Below are positions 18,551-27,562 of a stretch of DNA of 64,000 nucleotides, piece after piece (positions within the stretch are counted from its first letter, which is position 1; every line of letters starts with the position of its first letter). The notes beneath the pieces are model-generated. The model was not told the DNA's origin. It was given only the letters and a program-made list of their open reading frames with translations, and made no database searches. Origin of the DNA: Candidatus Avedoeria danica (GTDB lineage: Bacteria; Chloroflexota; Anaerolineae; Epilineales; Epilineaceae); NCBI GenBank assembly GCA_016703025.1, contig JADJCV010000004.1, positions 1,987,501 through 2,051,500 on the forward strand, read 5' to 3'. A program made the position numbers and the translations under genes.

Positions 18551-20067
18551 CGCGATGTGGGGGAGTGGGGGTGGATGCGGGAGCGGCCGGGGGAGGCTTC
18601 TGCCGTTGGCGTCGGCTCCGGCGCTCCCAACGGGAACGCCGACAACCCGATCGGCAGGAACACGCGCCCGTGCGGCGATACGGTCGGCACGTTCGACGTC
18701 GCGGTGGCGGGCGACGTGCGCGTGGCGCTGGGCGGGGTGGTCGCCGTCGGGCTTGGCGTGTGTGTCGCGGTCGGGAGCGGCCATGTCGGGGCGCTGGGCG
18801 GAAGGGTCGGTTCGAGGGGCGGGAGGGTCGGGAAGGGATTCAGGGTCGGGAACGGGGTGAGGCCGGGGATCGGTGGGGGAGTGGGCGTCGCGGGCGCGAC
18901 GGAGGGGGATGGGGTGGGCGAGGTGGCGGGTGACGGGCCTTCGGTGGGTGTCGGGCTGTCGGATGTGGAGATGGCGGTGGGCGACGGGAGGAGGGGGCGG
19001 CGGGCCCAGTCGGGCTCGCGGCCGTTCGTGAGGGCGGCGCGGGGAGTGGGGGCGGCGACGTCGAGGACGAAGAGGCGCGAAACGTCGTTCAGCCATGGCC
19101 CCTCGACCACCAGCTGGCGGCCGTCGGGCGACCACTTCGGGCGGTAGAAGTCGAAGTCCTCGTTCGACTGCCAGAGGACGCCGGTTTGGCCGGTTGCAGG
19201 GTCGAGGAGCCAGATGCCCTCGCCGGGCAACGGCTTGAAGCCCGAGGTCCGCAGATGGATGCTGTCAAAGGCGATGTACCTGCCGTCCGGCGACCACGAC
19301 GGGTTGAGGTCGTCCCAGCCGGGCCGCGCCAGCAGCCGCCGCGCGCCGCTGCCGTCGGCGTTCACGATGTAGAGCTCGCCGCCCTCGTTCGGACGGGACG
19401 GGTCGGCCGGCGCCTGCGGCCTGTCGACCCGCACGACGAACACGAGCCGCCGCCCGTCCGGCGACCAGCGGGGCTGTTGGATGATCGCGTACGGGCTGGC
19501 GAGCGGCGTCAGGAGGAGCTGCTGTTCCGCGCTGCCCGGCACGATGATGTTGATGGACGAGATCTGGCCAGGATTGCCCCGCTCGAGGATGCTGCTGAAC
19601 GCGATCCGCGTGCCGTCCGGCGACCAGTCCGGGTTCGTGTCGTGCGGGCCGAATGTGAGCGGGATCCGGATCGGCGCGCCGGCCGCGTCGTTGGCGAGGA
19701 CCCAGATCGCCTCGTCGGCACGTACGGGACCGTCGGACCGCGAGGCGACGAACGCCACCTGGGCACCGTCGGGGGACCAGTCGGGCAGGCGTTCGGTGAA
19801 CCGCTCGGACGGCACGCCGGCGCCGCCGGTCAGCGAGCGGCGGCCGGTGCCGTCGGGGAGGATCGACCAGAGGTCGACGATCGGGTTGTCGTGGGCGAAG
19901 ACGATCGCATCGGGCACCTCCAGCCCATCGGCGGGTGATTGGGCGGCTGGCGCGGCACCGGTGGGAGTGCTGAGGGCTGCGAGGGCGGCGACGGTGAAGG
20001 CAGCGAAGGCGCAAACGGCGGCGCACAGGACGGGGGGGGAAGAGCGGGGCGATGGGTGGGAGGGCAT
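18547..20067 (-). CDS. secreted TolB-like PD40 beta-propeller protein
   Basis: 506 residues from ATG 20067, preceded by GTGAGG. The signal peptide (LCAAVCAFAAFTVAALAAL) ends near PTGAAPAAQ. At least five PD40 blades are readable from the motif W-SPDG: PDWSPDGAQVAFVAS, PDWSPDGTRIAFSS, PRWSPDGRRLVFVV, PSWSPDGRYIAFDS and PKWSPDGRQLVVEG. A long Pro/Thr/Ser linker (~370-465) follows, then GRVFLPIGLSAFPLG and a charged tail, which matches the FLPx motif seen in other exported proteins here. It is probably a surface-displayed binding propeller, not the periplasmic TolB of the Tol-Pal system, because no tol genes are present. Confidence 0.83.
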   Translation of the reverse strand: MPSHPSPRSSPPVLCAAVCAFAAFTVAALAALSTPTGAAPAAQSPADGLEVPDAIVFAHDNPIVDLWSILPDGTGRRSLTGGAGVPSERFTERLPDWSPDGAQVAFVASRSDGPVRADEAIWVLANDAAGAPIRIPLTFGPHDTNPDWSPDGTRIAFSSILERGNPGQISSINIIVPGSAEQQLLLTPLASPYAIIQQPRWSPDGRRLVFVVRVDRPQAPADPSRPNEGGELYIVNADGSGARRLLARPGWDDLNPSWSPDGRYIAFDSIHLRTSGFKPLPGEGIWLLDPATGQTGVLWQSNEDFDFYRPKWSPDGRQLVVEGPWLNDVSRLFVLDVAAPTPRAALTNGREPDWARRPLLPSPTAISTSDSPTPTEGPSPATSPTPSPSVAPATPTPPPIPGLTPFPTLNPFPTLPPLEPTLPPSAPTWPLPTATHTPSPTATTPPSATRTSPATATSNVPTVSPHGRVFLPIGLSAFPLGAPEPTPTAEASPGRSRIHPHSPTSR

Positions 20068-20220
20068 CAGGGCCTCACGGGGTGGGAAGGGCGGGGCGAA
20101 GCGAATGATACGGTTTCGCGGCGAGGTGCGCTTGGTGCGGTCGCCCGCATCCAAGTGCGATGTCCTGGAAATGTGGGGGCGAAGTCCGAGGACGAGGGAG
20201 TCCGATGGAGTGTCGGTCAT

Positions 20221-20289
20221 TCTTTGCGCCTGCGAAGGCAGGCGCGTGGTGGCGCGCAGCGCCACCCTCAGCGACGGCTTCAGCCGTTG
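20221..20289 (+). repeat. dispersed 69-bp repeat, copy B
   Basis: TCTTTGCGCC...CAGCCGTTG, with internal complementarity (GCGCCTGCGAAGGCAGGCGC and GGCGCGCAGCGCC). It is nearly identical to copy C at 51294-51362 after reversal, and clearly related to copy A. It sits in the 375-bp non-coding gap between the divergent TolB-like and O-antigen ligase genes. The rest of that gap holds the tandem array next to this entry and promoter elements. Confidence 0.85.
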
Positions 20290-20358
20290 CTCCACTGGCC
20301 GTTGATCTTCTGGCCGCCGATCCACTGGCCGCCGATCCACCGGCCGCCGATCCAGTGG
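20284..20358 (+). repeat. tandem 15-bp array growing from the end of copy B
   Basis: Five consecutive 15-base units, each starting CCGTTG or CCGCCG and ending in GG (CCGTTGCTCCACTGG, CCGTTGATCTTCTGG, CCGCCGATCCACTGG and two variants). The first unit starts inside the conserved end of the dispersed repeat. Confidence 0.8.
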
Positions 20359-20395
20359 CCGGATGCGCCAACGCACGCCGATCCGCACCCCGGCG

Positions 20396-20401
20396 TATAA
20401 T
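20396..20401 (+). promoter_or_regulatory. -10 box upstream of the O-antigen ligase gene
   Basis: A perfect TATAAT 42 bases before ATG 20443. No convincing -35 element is visible 16-18 bases upstream because the tandem array and GC-rich DNA occupy that position. The predicted leader is about 35 nt and contains a GGAAAGG ribosome site. Confidence 0.5.
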
Positions 20402-20442
20402 CGCACCCTGAAATTTCTGGACGGACGGAAAGGCCCTTCGAC

Positions 20443-23400
20443 ATGGGTTCGCGCATCGGAAACTTCGCCGCCCGGCTGGTCGAGACGGGCTGGTTGGCGG
20501 CCGTGATGGTCGTGCCGATCTTCTTCGACGTCTGGTCGAGCCGCGTGTTCGAACCGGACAAGCTGACGCTGCTGCGGTCGCTGGCGCTGCTCATCCTGGC
20601 GGCGGCGTTCGTCGTATGGGGGCAGTCCGGCATGCCCATGCCGACGTTGGCGCGCATCCGCGCCTGGCTGGCGACCCCCCTCGTCGCCCCGGTCGTGGCG
20701 ATGACCGCCGCGATCGCGCTCTCGACGGCGCTCTCGCGGCTGCCGGCGCTCAGCGTGTGGGGCTCGTACAACCGACTGCAGGGGCTGTACACGTGGTCGG
20801 CGTACGTCGTGCTGTTCGGGGCGATCGTCCTCTTCCTGCGCGACCGGGCGCAGCTCGAGCGGCTCGTGCTGGCGATCATCCTGCCCAGCCTGCCGATCGC
20901 GCTCTACGCCGTCGTCCAGCGCTTCGGGCAGGATCCGATGCCGTGGCTCGGCAACGTCACGCGCCGCGTGGCGAGCACGATGGGCAACTCGATCTTCGTC
21001 GCGGCCTACCTGATCATGGTCGTCCCGCTCACCTGGGTCCGCCTGGTGCAGGCCTACCGCCGGCTCGAAGCGGACGAGAGCACGGCGGCGGTGCTGCGGC
21101 TGGCCGGCTACATCGTGATGGCCGTCGTCCAGATCCTGGCGATCGTCCTGTCGCAGAGCCGCGGGCCGTTCCTCGGGCTCTTGGCCGGCCTCGCGCTCAC
21201 GCTGCTCCTCCTCCTCGGCACGCACCGCCGCGCGCTGCGCGCGCTCCTGGCGGTCGGCGCCGTGCTCGCTGCGTTCCTCATCGTCTTCAACCTGCCGGGC
21301 AGCCCGCTCGCCCCGCTGCGCGACGTGCCGTACATCGGCCGACTCGGGCAGATCCTCCAGACCGAGAGCGGCACCGGCAAGGTCCGCGTCCTGATCTGGG
21401 GCGGCGCCAAGGACCTCTTCCTGTCCGACCCGACGCGGATGATCATCGGCCACGGACCCGAGACGATGCACATCGTCTACAACCCGTTCTACCCGGCCGA
21501 GCTCGGCAGCCTCGAGTCGCGCAACGCCTCGCCCGACCGCTCGCACAACGAGACCTGGGACACCCTCGTCCAGACGGGCGCCCTGGGACTGCTGGCCTAC
21601 CTCTTCCTGTACGCCAGCGTGTTTTATGTCGCGCTCCGTGCGCTCGGCCTCATCGCCGGCGCCGCGGACCGCAACCGCTTCCTCCTGGCGTGGTTCGGCG
21701 GCGGCGCGGCGCTGGCCGGCGCGTTCGTCGCGCTCGAGGGCGTGGCATGGTTCGGCGTGGCGCTGCCGCTCGGGATGGTCGTCGGCCTCGGGCTGTTCGT
21801 GGTCTACCGCGTCGTCTTCACCAGCTGGACCCCGCCGGACGATCCGACGCGCCGGCTCCTTCTGATCGGCATCCTCGGCGGCATCGTCGCGCACTTCGTC
21901 GAGATCCACTTCGGGATCGCGATCGCCGCGACGCGGACGTTGTTCTTCACGTTCCTCGGCCTGCTGGCGGTCGTCGGCACGATGGCGGATGCCCGTCCGG
22001 CGCTCCTGGCCGAGCCCGCGCCGGTCGGCGCCACGTCGGTGGCCGCGGCGCTGCGCGCGGGCCAGCGAGGGCGCGGGCGGATGGGTGGGGCGCGGCGGCC
22101 GGGCAGCGCGCCGACCGGCGGCGGCGGGGCATCCTCCCCGGCGCACGACTGGTTGGCGGCGGCGATGCTTCTCCTCGTCACGCTCTGCACGCTGGCCTTC
22201 GACTTCATCGTTCGCGCGCCGGCCGGCGACAAGATCTGGATCCTGCTCTGGCTCCTCTCGCTGTCGTGGCTCCTCGGCGGGCTCGTCGTCGGCAGCGAGG
22301 CGGCGACGCTCCGTGGCGCCGGAGGGCGCGGGATGTGGTCGTTCATCGGCGTGACGCTGGCGGTCTATCTCGGCTACATCTTCGTTCATCGGAGCGTCCT
22401 CGGGAGCGCCGCCACCGCCGCGCCGGGCATGAACACGAGCGTCGTGCTGCTCCTGCTCTACTACGGCATGCTGCTCGCCCTTCTCGTCGCCTGGGCGGCG
22501 ATCCTCAGCCGCGAGCTGCCCGTCGAGGACGAGCGCCAGGCCGCCACGCACCGCCATCGCCCGGTCTACCTCTATCCGCTGGCCGCCATCGCGGCGCTCA
22601 TCCTCGTCTTCCGCACGAACGTCGACGTCGTCCGGGCCGACATCTGGTACAAGAACGCTTTCCAGGGCGAGCACGAGCGCGCCACGGGCCAGGTGAACGG
22701 CGGCCAGTGGGACGAGGCCGACCAGAGCTTCCAGTCCGCCGTCGCGATCTACGACCGGGCGATCGACCTCGCGCCGCACGAGGACTACTACTTTCTCTTC
22801 AAGGGCAAGGCGCTCCTCGAGCGGGCGGACGCCAAGGCGAACCGCGTCGCGAACCAGATGGCGCTCGAGGGACGCGGCCCCGGCGACGACGAGTACGCCG
22901 ATCCCGAGATCGGCCTGGACGCCCAGGGTCGCGACCAGGCGTTCGAGGAGGCGCTGGACGTCCTGCTGACGGCATACAGGATGTCGCCGTTGAACACGGA
23001 CCACTCCGCCAACCTCGGCCGCGCCTATCAGATCTGGGGCGATCGCACGTTCAAGCCGGACCTGCGCTCGCAGCGGCTGGCGGAGAGCGTGAAGTGGTTC
23101 GAGGGCGACGGCGCCGACATCCCGGGGGCGATCAAGCTCACGCCGACGAACGCCGGCCTGCTGCGCGAGCTGGCGACGACGTACTACCTGGACGGTCAGG
23201 ACGAGAAGGCGCTGGCCACGATCGACCGCGCGATCGCTGTCGATCCGAGCTACACGGCGCCGCTGCGCCTCCGCGCCACGATCGCGGTCGAGCGCGCCAC
23301 CGCCAAGGTCCGCACGGACAAGGCGGCCGCCAGGCCCGACTTCGAGGCGGCGCAGAAGGACTACGAGGCCTACCTCGAAAGCCGCGACGGACGCGGCGAC

Positions 23401-23751
23401 CCGACGGCGTGGTCCGGGCTCGCCCTCGTCCGCGCCCAACTGGGCGACGCGGACGGCGCGCGCGAAGCGAACCTCAAGGTGCTCGAGCTCGCCCCCGGCG
23501 ACCTCGACACGCTGCGCAACCTGGCGATCCTCGAACGCGACGCCGGGAACATCCCGGCCGCGTGCGAGTTCGCGACACAGGGTCTGGCGTCCAACCCGTC
23601 CGACGGCGGCCTGCAACAGCTCGCCGCCACGCTCGGCTGCCCGATGGAGGGGGATGACGCCGGCGGCGCCGGTTCCGACGGTGCAGCCGGCGAAGGGGCA
23701 GGTCTCGGCGACAGCAGCGGCGTGACGGAGACCGCGCCGGCAGCTCCCTGA
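20443..23751 (+). CDS. O-antigen ligase/polymerase-like membrane protein with C-terminal TPRs
   Basis: 1102 residues. The first ~720 are a polytopic membrane protein with a dozen or more hydrophobic segments (for example AALLAVGAVLAAFLIVF). They include the Wzy_C/WaaL-type region around residues 330-380, where GHGPETMHIVYNPF and SRNASPDRSHNETWDTLVQTG match the large periplasmic loop of the O-antigen ligase family. The C-terminal ~350 residues are TPR-like helices (EDYYFLFKGKALLERADAKA, NLGRAYQIWGD, LRELATTYYLDGQDEKAL). The fusion is common in Chloroflexota-type genomes and implies a scaffold for partner proteins. ATG 20443 has GGAAAGG upstream. Downstream come a WecA-like transferase and a nucleotide-sugar dehydrogenase, which supports polysaccharide assembly. 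Confidence 0.85.
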   Translation: MGSRIGNFAARLVETGWLAAVMVVPIFFDVWSSRVFEPDKLTLLRSLALLILAAAFVVWGQSGMPMPTLARIRAWLATPLVAPVVAMTAAIALSTALSRLPALSVWGSYNRLQGLYTWSAYVVLFGAIVLFLRDRAQLERLVLAIILPSLPIALYAVVQRFGQDPMPWLGNVTRRVASTMGNSIFVAAYLIMVVPLTWVRLVQAYRRLEADESTAAVLRLAGYIVMAVVQILAIVLSQSRGPFLGLLAGLALTLLLLLGTHRRALRALLAVGAVLAAFLIVFNLPGSPLAPLRDVPYIGRLGQILQTESGTGKVRVLIWGGAKDLFLSDPTRMIIGHGPETMHIVYNPFYPAELGSLESRNASPDRSHNETWDTLVQTGALGLLAYLFLYASVFYVALRALGLIAGAADRNRFLLAWFGGGAALAGAFVALEGVAWFGVALPLGMVVGLGLFVVYRVVFTSWTPPDDPTRRLLLIGILGGIVAHFVEIHFGIAIAATRTLFFTFLGLLAVVGTMADARPALLAEPAPVGATSVAAALRAGQRGRGRMGGARRPGSAPTGGGGASSPAHDWLAAAMLLLVTLCTLAFDFIVRAPAGDKIWILLWLLSLSWLLGGLVVGSEAATLRGAGGRGMWSFIGVTLAVYLGYIFVHRSVLGSAATAAPGMNTSVVLLLLYYGMLLALLVAWAAILSRELPVEDERQAATHRHRPVYLYPLAAIAALILVFRTNVDVVRADIWYKNAFQGEHERATGQVNGGQWDEADQSFQSAVAIYDRAIDLAPHEDYYFLFKGKALLERADAKANRVANQMALEGRGPGDDEYADPEIGLDAQGRDQAFEEALDVLLTAYRMSPLNTDHSANLGRAYQIWGDRTFKPDLRSQRLAESVKWFEGDGADIPGAIKLTPTNAGLLRELATTYYLDGQDEKALATIDRAIAVDPSYTAPLRLRATIAVERATAKVRTDKAAARPDFEAAQKDYEAYLESRDGRGDPTAWSGLALVRAQLGDADGAREANLKVLELAPGDLDTLRNLAILERDAGNIPAACEFATQGLASNPSDGGLQQLAATLGCPMEGDDAGGAGSDGAAGEGAGLGDSSGVTETAPAAP

Positions 23752-23770
23752 CCGGCGCACACACCCCACG

Positions 23771-24811
23771 ATGCTCACCCCGACGCTGCTCGTCTTCGCC
23801 CTGGCGCTCGGCGTCTCGTCCATCGCGACGCCGGCGCTCCGCCGCGCCGCGCCGCGGATGGGCTGGATCGATGTGCCGGCCGGCCGGAAGGCGCACGGCG
23901 AGCCGACGCCGCTGCTCGGCGGCCTGGCGATCATCGCCGCCGTCATCGGCGCGCTGGCGCTGACGGGCGATCCGGGCGCCGCGACGCAGCTCGCAGGCAT
24001 CCTGGCCGGCGCGACGATCGTCGGCGTCGTCGGCGCGGCGGACGATCGGCGGCCGCTGCCGCCCGCGGTCAAGCTGGCGGGGCAGGCGATCGCCGTTGGC
24101 GTGCTCGTCACCAGCGGCGTCCGGACGCAGCTCGTCGGCGTGACGGCGGGCGATCTGGCGCTGACGGCGGTGTGGATGCTCGTCGTGACGAACGCGATGA
24201 ACTTCCAAGACAACATGGACGGGCTCGCCGGCGGCCTGGCGTGCATCGCGGCGGCGTGGTTCGTGCTCCTGGCGGTGGCGAACGGCCAGTTCCTCGTGGC
24301 GCCGCTGGCTGCCGCGATCGTCGGCGCGTCCCTCGGGTTCCTGCTCTACAACTTCAACCCGGCGACGATCTTCATGGGCGACGCCGGCAGCCAGTTCCTG
24401 GGCTTCACGCTGGCCGCGCTCGGTCTCAAGCTCCGCTTCCCGGACCAGATCCCGTCCGTGACGTGGCTCGTCCCGCCGCTCGTGCTGGCGCCGATGCTGT
24501 TCGATCTGGCCCTCGTGACGGTCTCCCGGATCCGCCGGCGCGTGAACCCGTTCACGACCGCCGGCCGCGACCACCTGTCCCACCGCCTGCTGGCGCTCGG
24601 CGCGACGACGCGCGAGGTGGCGCTGGCGCTCTACCTTGTGGCGTGCGCCGCCGGCGGCCTGGCGCTGCTCACGAGCTACGCCTCACGCGCCGAAGCGATG
24701 GCCATGCTGCTGGCCGTCGTCGCCGTGGCATCGTACGCGCTGTGGTGGCTCGAGCTGCGCCGCGGTGCGCCGCGCGCCGCGGGAATGGCCGATGGGAGAC
24801 CAGCCGAGTGA
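23771..24811 (+). CDS. undecaprenyl-phosphate sugar-1-phosphate transferase (WecA/TagO/MraY family)
   Basis: 346 residues with about ten membrane helices. It should transfer a GlcNAc- or related sugar-1-phosphate from a UDP-sugar to undecaprenyl phosphate, the first membrane step of a surface glycan. Family motifs are intact: GRKAHGEPTPLLGG, GAADDRRPLPP (Asp pair), NFQDNMDGLAGG and NFNPATIFMGDAGSQFLG (metal-binding Asp). The HLSHRLLALG loop distinguishes it from MraY and fits WecA/TagO. The stop overlaps the GTG of the dehydrogenase (GTGA). The exact sugar cannot be read from sequence. Confidence 0.9.
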   Translation: MLTPTLLVFALALGVSSIATPALRRAAPRMGWIDVPAGRKAHGEPTPLLGGLAIIAAVIGALALTGDPGAATQLAGILAGATIVGVVGAADDRRPLPPAVKLAGQAIAVGVLVTSGVRTQLVGVTAGDLALTAVWMLVVTNAMNFQDNMDGLAGGLACIAAAWFVLLAVANGQFLVAPLAAAIVGASLGFLLYNFNPATIFMGDAGSQFLGFTLAALGLKLRFPDQIPSVTWLVPPLVLAPMLFDLALVTVSRIRRRVNPFTTAGRDHLSHRLLALGATTREVALALYLVACAAGGLALLTSYASRAEAMAMLLAVVAVASYALWWLELRRGAPRAAGMADGRPAE

Positions 24812-26238
24812 ACGCCGCTTCCAACGAGAGGGCCGGCGACGCCGGCGACGCGATCGCCCGCTCGGCTTCCGGTGAAGAGGCGACCGCGGCGCACGCGGCG
24901 CTGCTGCTGGCCCGCATCGCCGACCGGACGGCGCGGATCGGGGTCGTCGGCCAGGGCTACGTCGGGCTGCCGCTGGCGGTGGCGCTGGCCGAGCAGGGCT
25001 TCCCGGTCCTCGGCATCGACGTCAGCGAGGCGCGTGTGGCGACGATCAACACCGGCCGGAGCCCGATCGGCGACGTGTCGGACGCGCGGCTCAGCGCCCT
25101 CGTCGCCGCCGGCCGCTTCCGCGCGACGACGGACGCCCAGGGTGCGGCGGACTGCGATGTCCGGTTCGTGTGCGTCCCGACGCCGTTCGACCGGAACAAG
25201 ACGCCCGACCTGACCTACGTCCACGCTGCGGCCGACGGGATCGCCGCCACGCTCCGGCCCGGCCAGCTCGTCGTCCTGCAGAGCACGACGTACCCCGGCA
25301 CGACGGACGAGGCGGTGCGGCCGCGGCTGGAGCAGGGCGGGCTGGCCGCCGGGCGCGACTTCTTCCTGGCCTTCGTCCCGGAACGGATCGATCCGGGCGA
25401 TCCAGAGCACACGGTCGAGACGACGCCGAAGGTCGTCGGCGGGATGACGGCGCACTGCACGGCGGTGACCACGGCCGTCCTGGCGACGCTCGGGGCCACG
25501 GTGATGGCGGTGTCCTCGCCGCGCGTGGCCGAGCTGACGAAGCTGCTCGAGAACGTCTTCCGCGCCGTGAACATCGCCCTCGTGAACGAGCTGGCGGTGC
25601 TGTGCGAGCAGATGGGGATCGACGTCTGGGAGGTCATCGGCGCGGCCGCCACCAAGCCGTTCGGGTTCATGCCGTTCTGGCCGGGCCCGGGCGTCGGCGG
25701 GCACTGCATCCCGGTCGACCCGTGGTACCTCAGCTGGAAGGCGCGCGAGTACGACTTCCCGACGCGCTTCATCGAGCTGGCGGCCGAGGTGAACCAGCGG
25801 ATGCCGGCGCACGTCGTCGATCTCGTCGTGGGGGCGCTCAGCGGCGACGGGAAGCCGCTCGCCGGCGCCGACGTCCTCGTCATCGGCGTCGCCTTCAAGC
25901 CGAACGTCGCCGACCCGCGCCTGGCGCCGGCCGAGCGCGTGATCGCCCTCCTCCTGGCCGGCGGCGCGCGTGTCCGCTACCACGATCCCCACATCGCCCG
26001 CTTCCACGTGGGCGGCGACGTCTTCCTGCCCGAGCCGACAACCCTCGATTCCGAGCCGCTCACGGACGACGGCCTCGCCGCCGCCGACACCGTCGTCCTC
26101 CTCGTCGCCCACCGCGCCGTCGACATCGGCCGGATCACGCGCCATGCACGGCTGGTGGTGGACGCGTGCAATGCCACGGCGGGGCACGTCGGGGGGGCGC
26201 GGGTGGTGCGGCTGGGGGCGCCGGCACCGGGTCCTTGA
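24808..26238 (+). CDS. UDP-sugar 6-dehydrogenase (WbpA/WecC-like)
   Basis: 476 residues from GTG 24808, with GGGAGA upstream and a 4-base overlap with the preceding stop. It oxidises a UDP-HexNAc to the uronate with two NAD+. The Rossmann motif GVVGQGYVGLPLAVALA is near residue 50, the central PERIDPGDP and the dimer-forming LTKLLENVFRAVNIALVNEL follow, and the active-site Cys is in GPGVGGHCIPVDP at about residue 300. The C-terminal domain contains GVAFKPNVADPRLAPA, the usual K-P-D signature with the typical D/R. An N-terminal extension of about 45 residues is not conserved. Among family members it looks closer to the UDP-GlcNAc(A) than the UDP-glucose type, but this is uncertain. Confidence 0.92.
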   Translation: MNAASNERAGDAGDAIARSASGEEATAAHAALLLARIADRTARIGVVGQGYVGLPLAVALAEQGFPVLGIDVSEARVATINTGRSPIGDVSDARLSALVAAGRFRATTDAQGAADCDVRFVCVPTPFDRNKTPDLTYVHAAADGIAATLRPGQLVVLQSTTYPGTTDEAVRPRLEQGGLAAGRDFFLAFVPERIDPGDPEHTVETTPKVVGGMTAHCTAVTTAVLATLGATVMAVSSPRVAELTKLLENVFRAVNIALVNELAVLCEQMGIDVWEVIGAAATKPFGFMPFWPGPGVGGHCIPVDPWYLSWKAREYDFPTRFIELAAEVNQRMPAHVVDLVVGALSGDGKPLAGADVLVIGVAFKPNVADPRLAPAERVIALLLAGGARVRYHDPHIARFHVGGDVFLPEPTTLDSEPLTDDGLAAADTVVLLVAHRAVDIGRITRHARLVVDACNATAGHVGGARVVRLGAPAPGP

Positions 26239-26254
26239 CGGCGTTCGATTGAGG

Positions 26255-26280
26255 AAGGACGGCCACGGGGGGCCGCCCTT
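26255..26280 (+). terminator. hairpin after the polysaccharide operon
   Basis: AAGGACGGCC, six-base loop, GGCCGCCCTT: a 10-bp stem with one mismatch, starting 16 bases after the dehydrogenase stop. There is no strong T-run. Confidence 0.5.
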
Positions 26281-26284
26281 ACAC

Positions 26285-26313
26285 TTGCGCCGGGCGGGCC
26301 CGGTTCATATCAT
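26285..26313 (+). promoter_or_regulatory. promoter for the TDTLGL-repeat protein
   Basis: TTGCGC (26285-26290), a 17-base spacer, TATCAT (26308-26313), directly after the preceding hairpin. The predicted start is near 26320, giving a leader of about 55 nt. Confidence 0.5.
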
Positions 26314-26375
26314 CGCCCCCTGTTGTCGTCCCGCCCATCGTGCGCCCGCCGCCGGGGCATCCCAGGAGCTTCGCC

Positions 26376-26786
26376 ATGCCAAGGCCCACCCGCCGCACCC
26401 GCTTCACCGAACGCGCGCGGCCGTCCCGCGAGGCGGCGCGCCGCGACGAGGGCGAGGCGGCCGAGATCGGCGGCTGGACGAACCCGGCGGTGGTGCTGGC
26501 GCTGTTCGGTCTGGTGATGAGCGCCATCTTCACGATCCACATGATCAGCACGGCTGAACCGGCGACGCCGGCGACGGCCGCCGACGCGGCGGCGACGGCG
26601 GCGGCCGAGGCAGCGGCGATCACCGACACGCTGGGCATCACGGACACGCTCGGCCTCGACGACACCGCCGGCCTGACGAACACGCTGAGCCTCACGGACA
26701 CGTTGGGGCTGACGGACACCGTCGGGATCACGAGCACGCTGCCCCTGACGGGCACCGGCGCCCTCACCGACACGGGCGCGCCATAG
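26376..26786 (+). CDS. single-pass membrane protein with TDTLGL repeats
   Basis: 136 residues from ATG 26376 behind AGGAG. The N-terminus is a basic, Arg-rich cytoplasmic segment of about 45 residues, then one membrane helix (VVLALFGLVMSAIFTIHMI). An Ala/Thr-rich spacer precedes a tail of about nine degenerate six-residue units of the type [I/L]TDTLG (ITDTLG, LTNTLS, LTDTVG, LTGTGA). The regular hydrophobic/Thr/Asp pattern suggests a small extracellular beta-solenoid or stalk. No family is recognised. Codon use matches its neighbours, and a cyclophilin gene follows 65 bp downstream. Confidence 0.7.
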   Translation: MPRPTRRTRFTERARPSREAARRDEGEAAEIGGWTNPAVVLALFGLVMSAIFTIHMISTAEPATPATAADAAATAAAEAAAITDTLGITDTLGLDDTAGLTNTLSLTDTLGLTDTVGITSTLPLTGTGALTDTGAP

Positions 26787-26851
26787 CCGGCCGGGCGGCG
26801 CCCAACCGAACGCAGCGGCGCGCCGTTCGGGCGCGGCCGTCGTCGCGGGGT

Positions 26852-27529
26852 GTGCCGGGCGCGGCGGCGATCGTGACCGCGGCCTTGCTGGCCGCCGCGA
26901 CGGCGTGCTCCGGCGGGGGCGGCTTGGCGCCGCTCGAGCGCACGGACACCGCGCCGGCGGCGCCGGCCGAGCGCGACGGATACTACGCGGCGGGGCCAAA
27001 GGACCAGCAGCTCGATCCCGCCAACCACAGCTACTTCGCGACGGTGGCGACAGCCGACGGCGACATCGAGTTCGAGCTCTGGCCGGCCCTCGCGCCGCAG
27101 AACGTGAACGCGTTCGTCTTCCTGGCCCGCGCCGGCTTCTACGACGGCCTGCCCTTCCACCGCGTCATCGCCGACTTCGTCGTACAGGGCGGCGATCCAC
27201 TGGGCACCGGCCTCGGCGGCCCCGGTTTCGGCCTGCCCGCCGAGCTGCACGCCGACGACCCCGTCCCGATGCGCGCCGGCGCCGTGGCGATGGCGCGCGT
27301 CAGCTCGCTGCCCAACTCGGCCGGCAGCCAGTTCTTCATCGTCACCGGCGACGGCCAGCCGGTGCAGAATCTGACCGGCTTGTACACCGTCATCGGCTGG
27401 GTGACGGACGGGCTGGAGGCGGCGCGCGCGGTGGCGCAGGGAGACGTGATGCGGTCGGTGACGGTGACCGCAAAGGGAGTGGGGGCGAGCGAGGTGTCGG
27501 CGGATGGGGTGCGGGGGGACGTCCGCTAG
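26852..27529 (+). CDS. cyclophilin-type peptidyl-prolyl isomerase lipoprotein
   Basis: 225 residues. It should speed cis-trans isomerisation of Xaa-Pro bonds outside the membrane. The cyclophilin core is clear: GDIEFELWPALAPQNVNAF, FHRVIADFVVQGGDPLGTG, SQFFIVTGD and YTVIGWVTDGLE. The N-terminus ends in the lipobox ATAC, so it is predicted to be lipid-anchored. GTG 26852 is the only usable start between the previous gene and the domain, but it has a poor ribosome site and gives a signal peptide without basic residues. An Arg-rich stretch lies in frame just upstream, so the true start may be non-canonical. Confidence 0.85.
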   Translation: MPGAAAIVTAALLAAATACSGGGGLAPLERTDTAPAAPAERDGYYAAGPKDQQLDPANHSYFATVATADGDIEFELWPALAPQNVNAFVFLARAGFYDGLPFHRVIADFVVQGGDPLGTGLGGPGFGLPAELHADDPVPMRAGAVAMARVSSLPNSAGSQFFIVTGDGQPVQNLTGLYTVIGWVTDGLEAARAVAQGDVMRSVTVTAKGVGASEVSADGVRGDVR

Positions 27530-27562
27530 CGGCCGAAGTACCCTCCGGATGAGGAGCACGCC

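Noticed and set aside
20284..20358. Short CRISPR-like array
   Set aside because: The units are 15 bp and directly adjacent, with no unique spacers, and no cas genes are present.
26610..26780. Periodic DNA that might be a CRISPR or VNTR
   Set aside because: The period is a six-codon protein repeat within a good reading frame, with synonymous variation between units.
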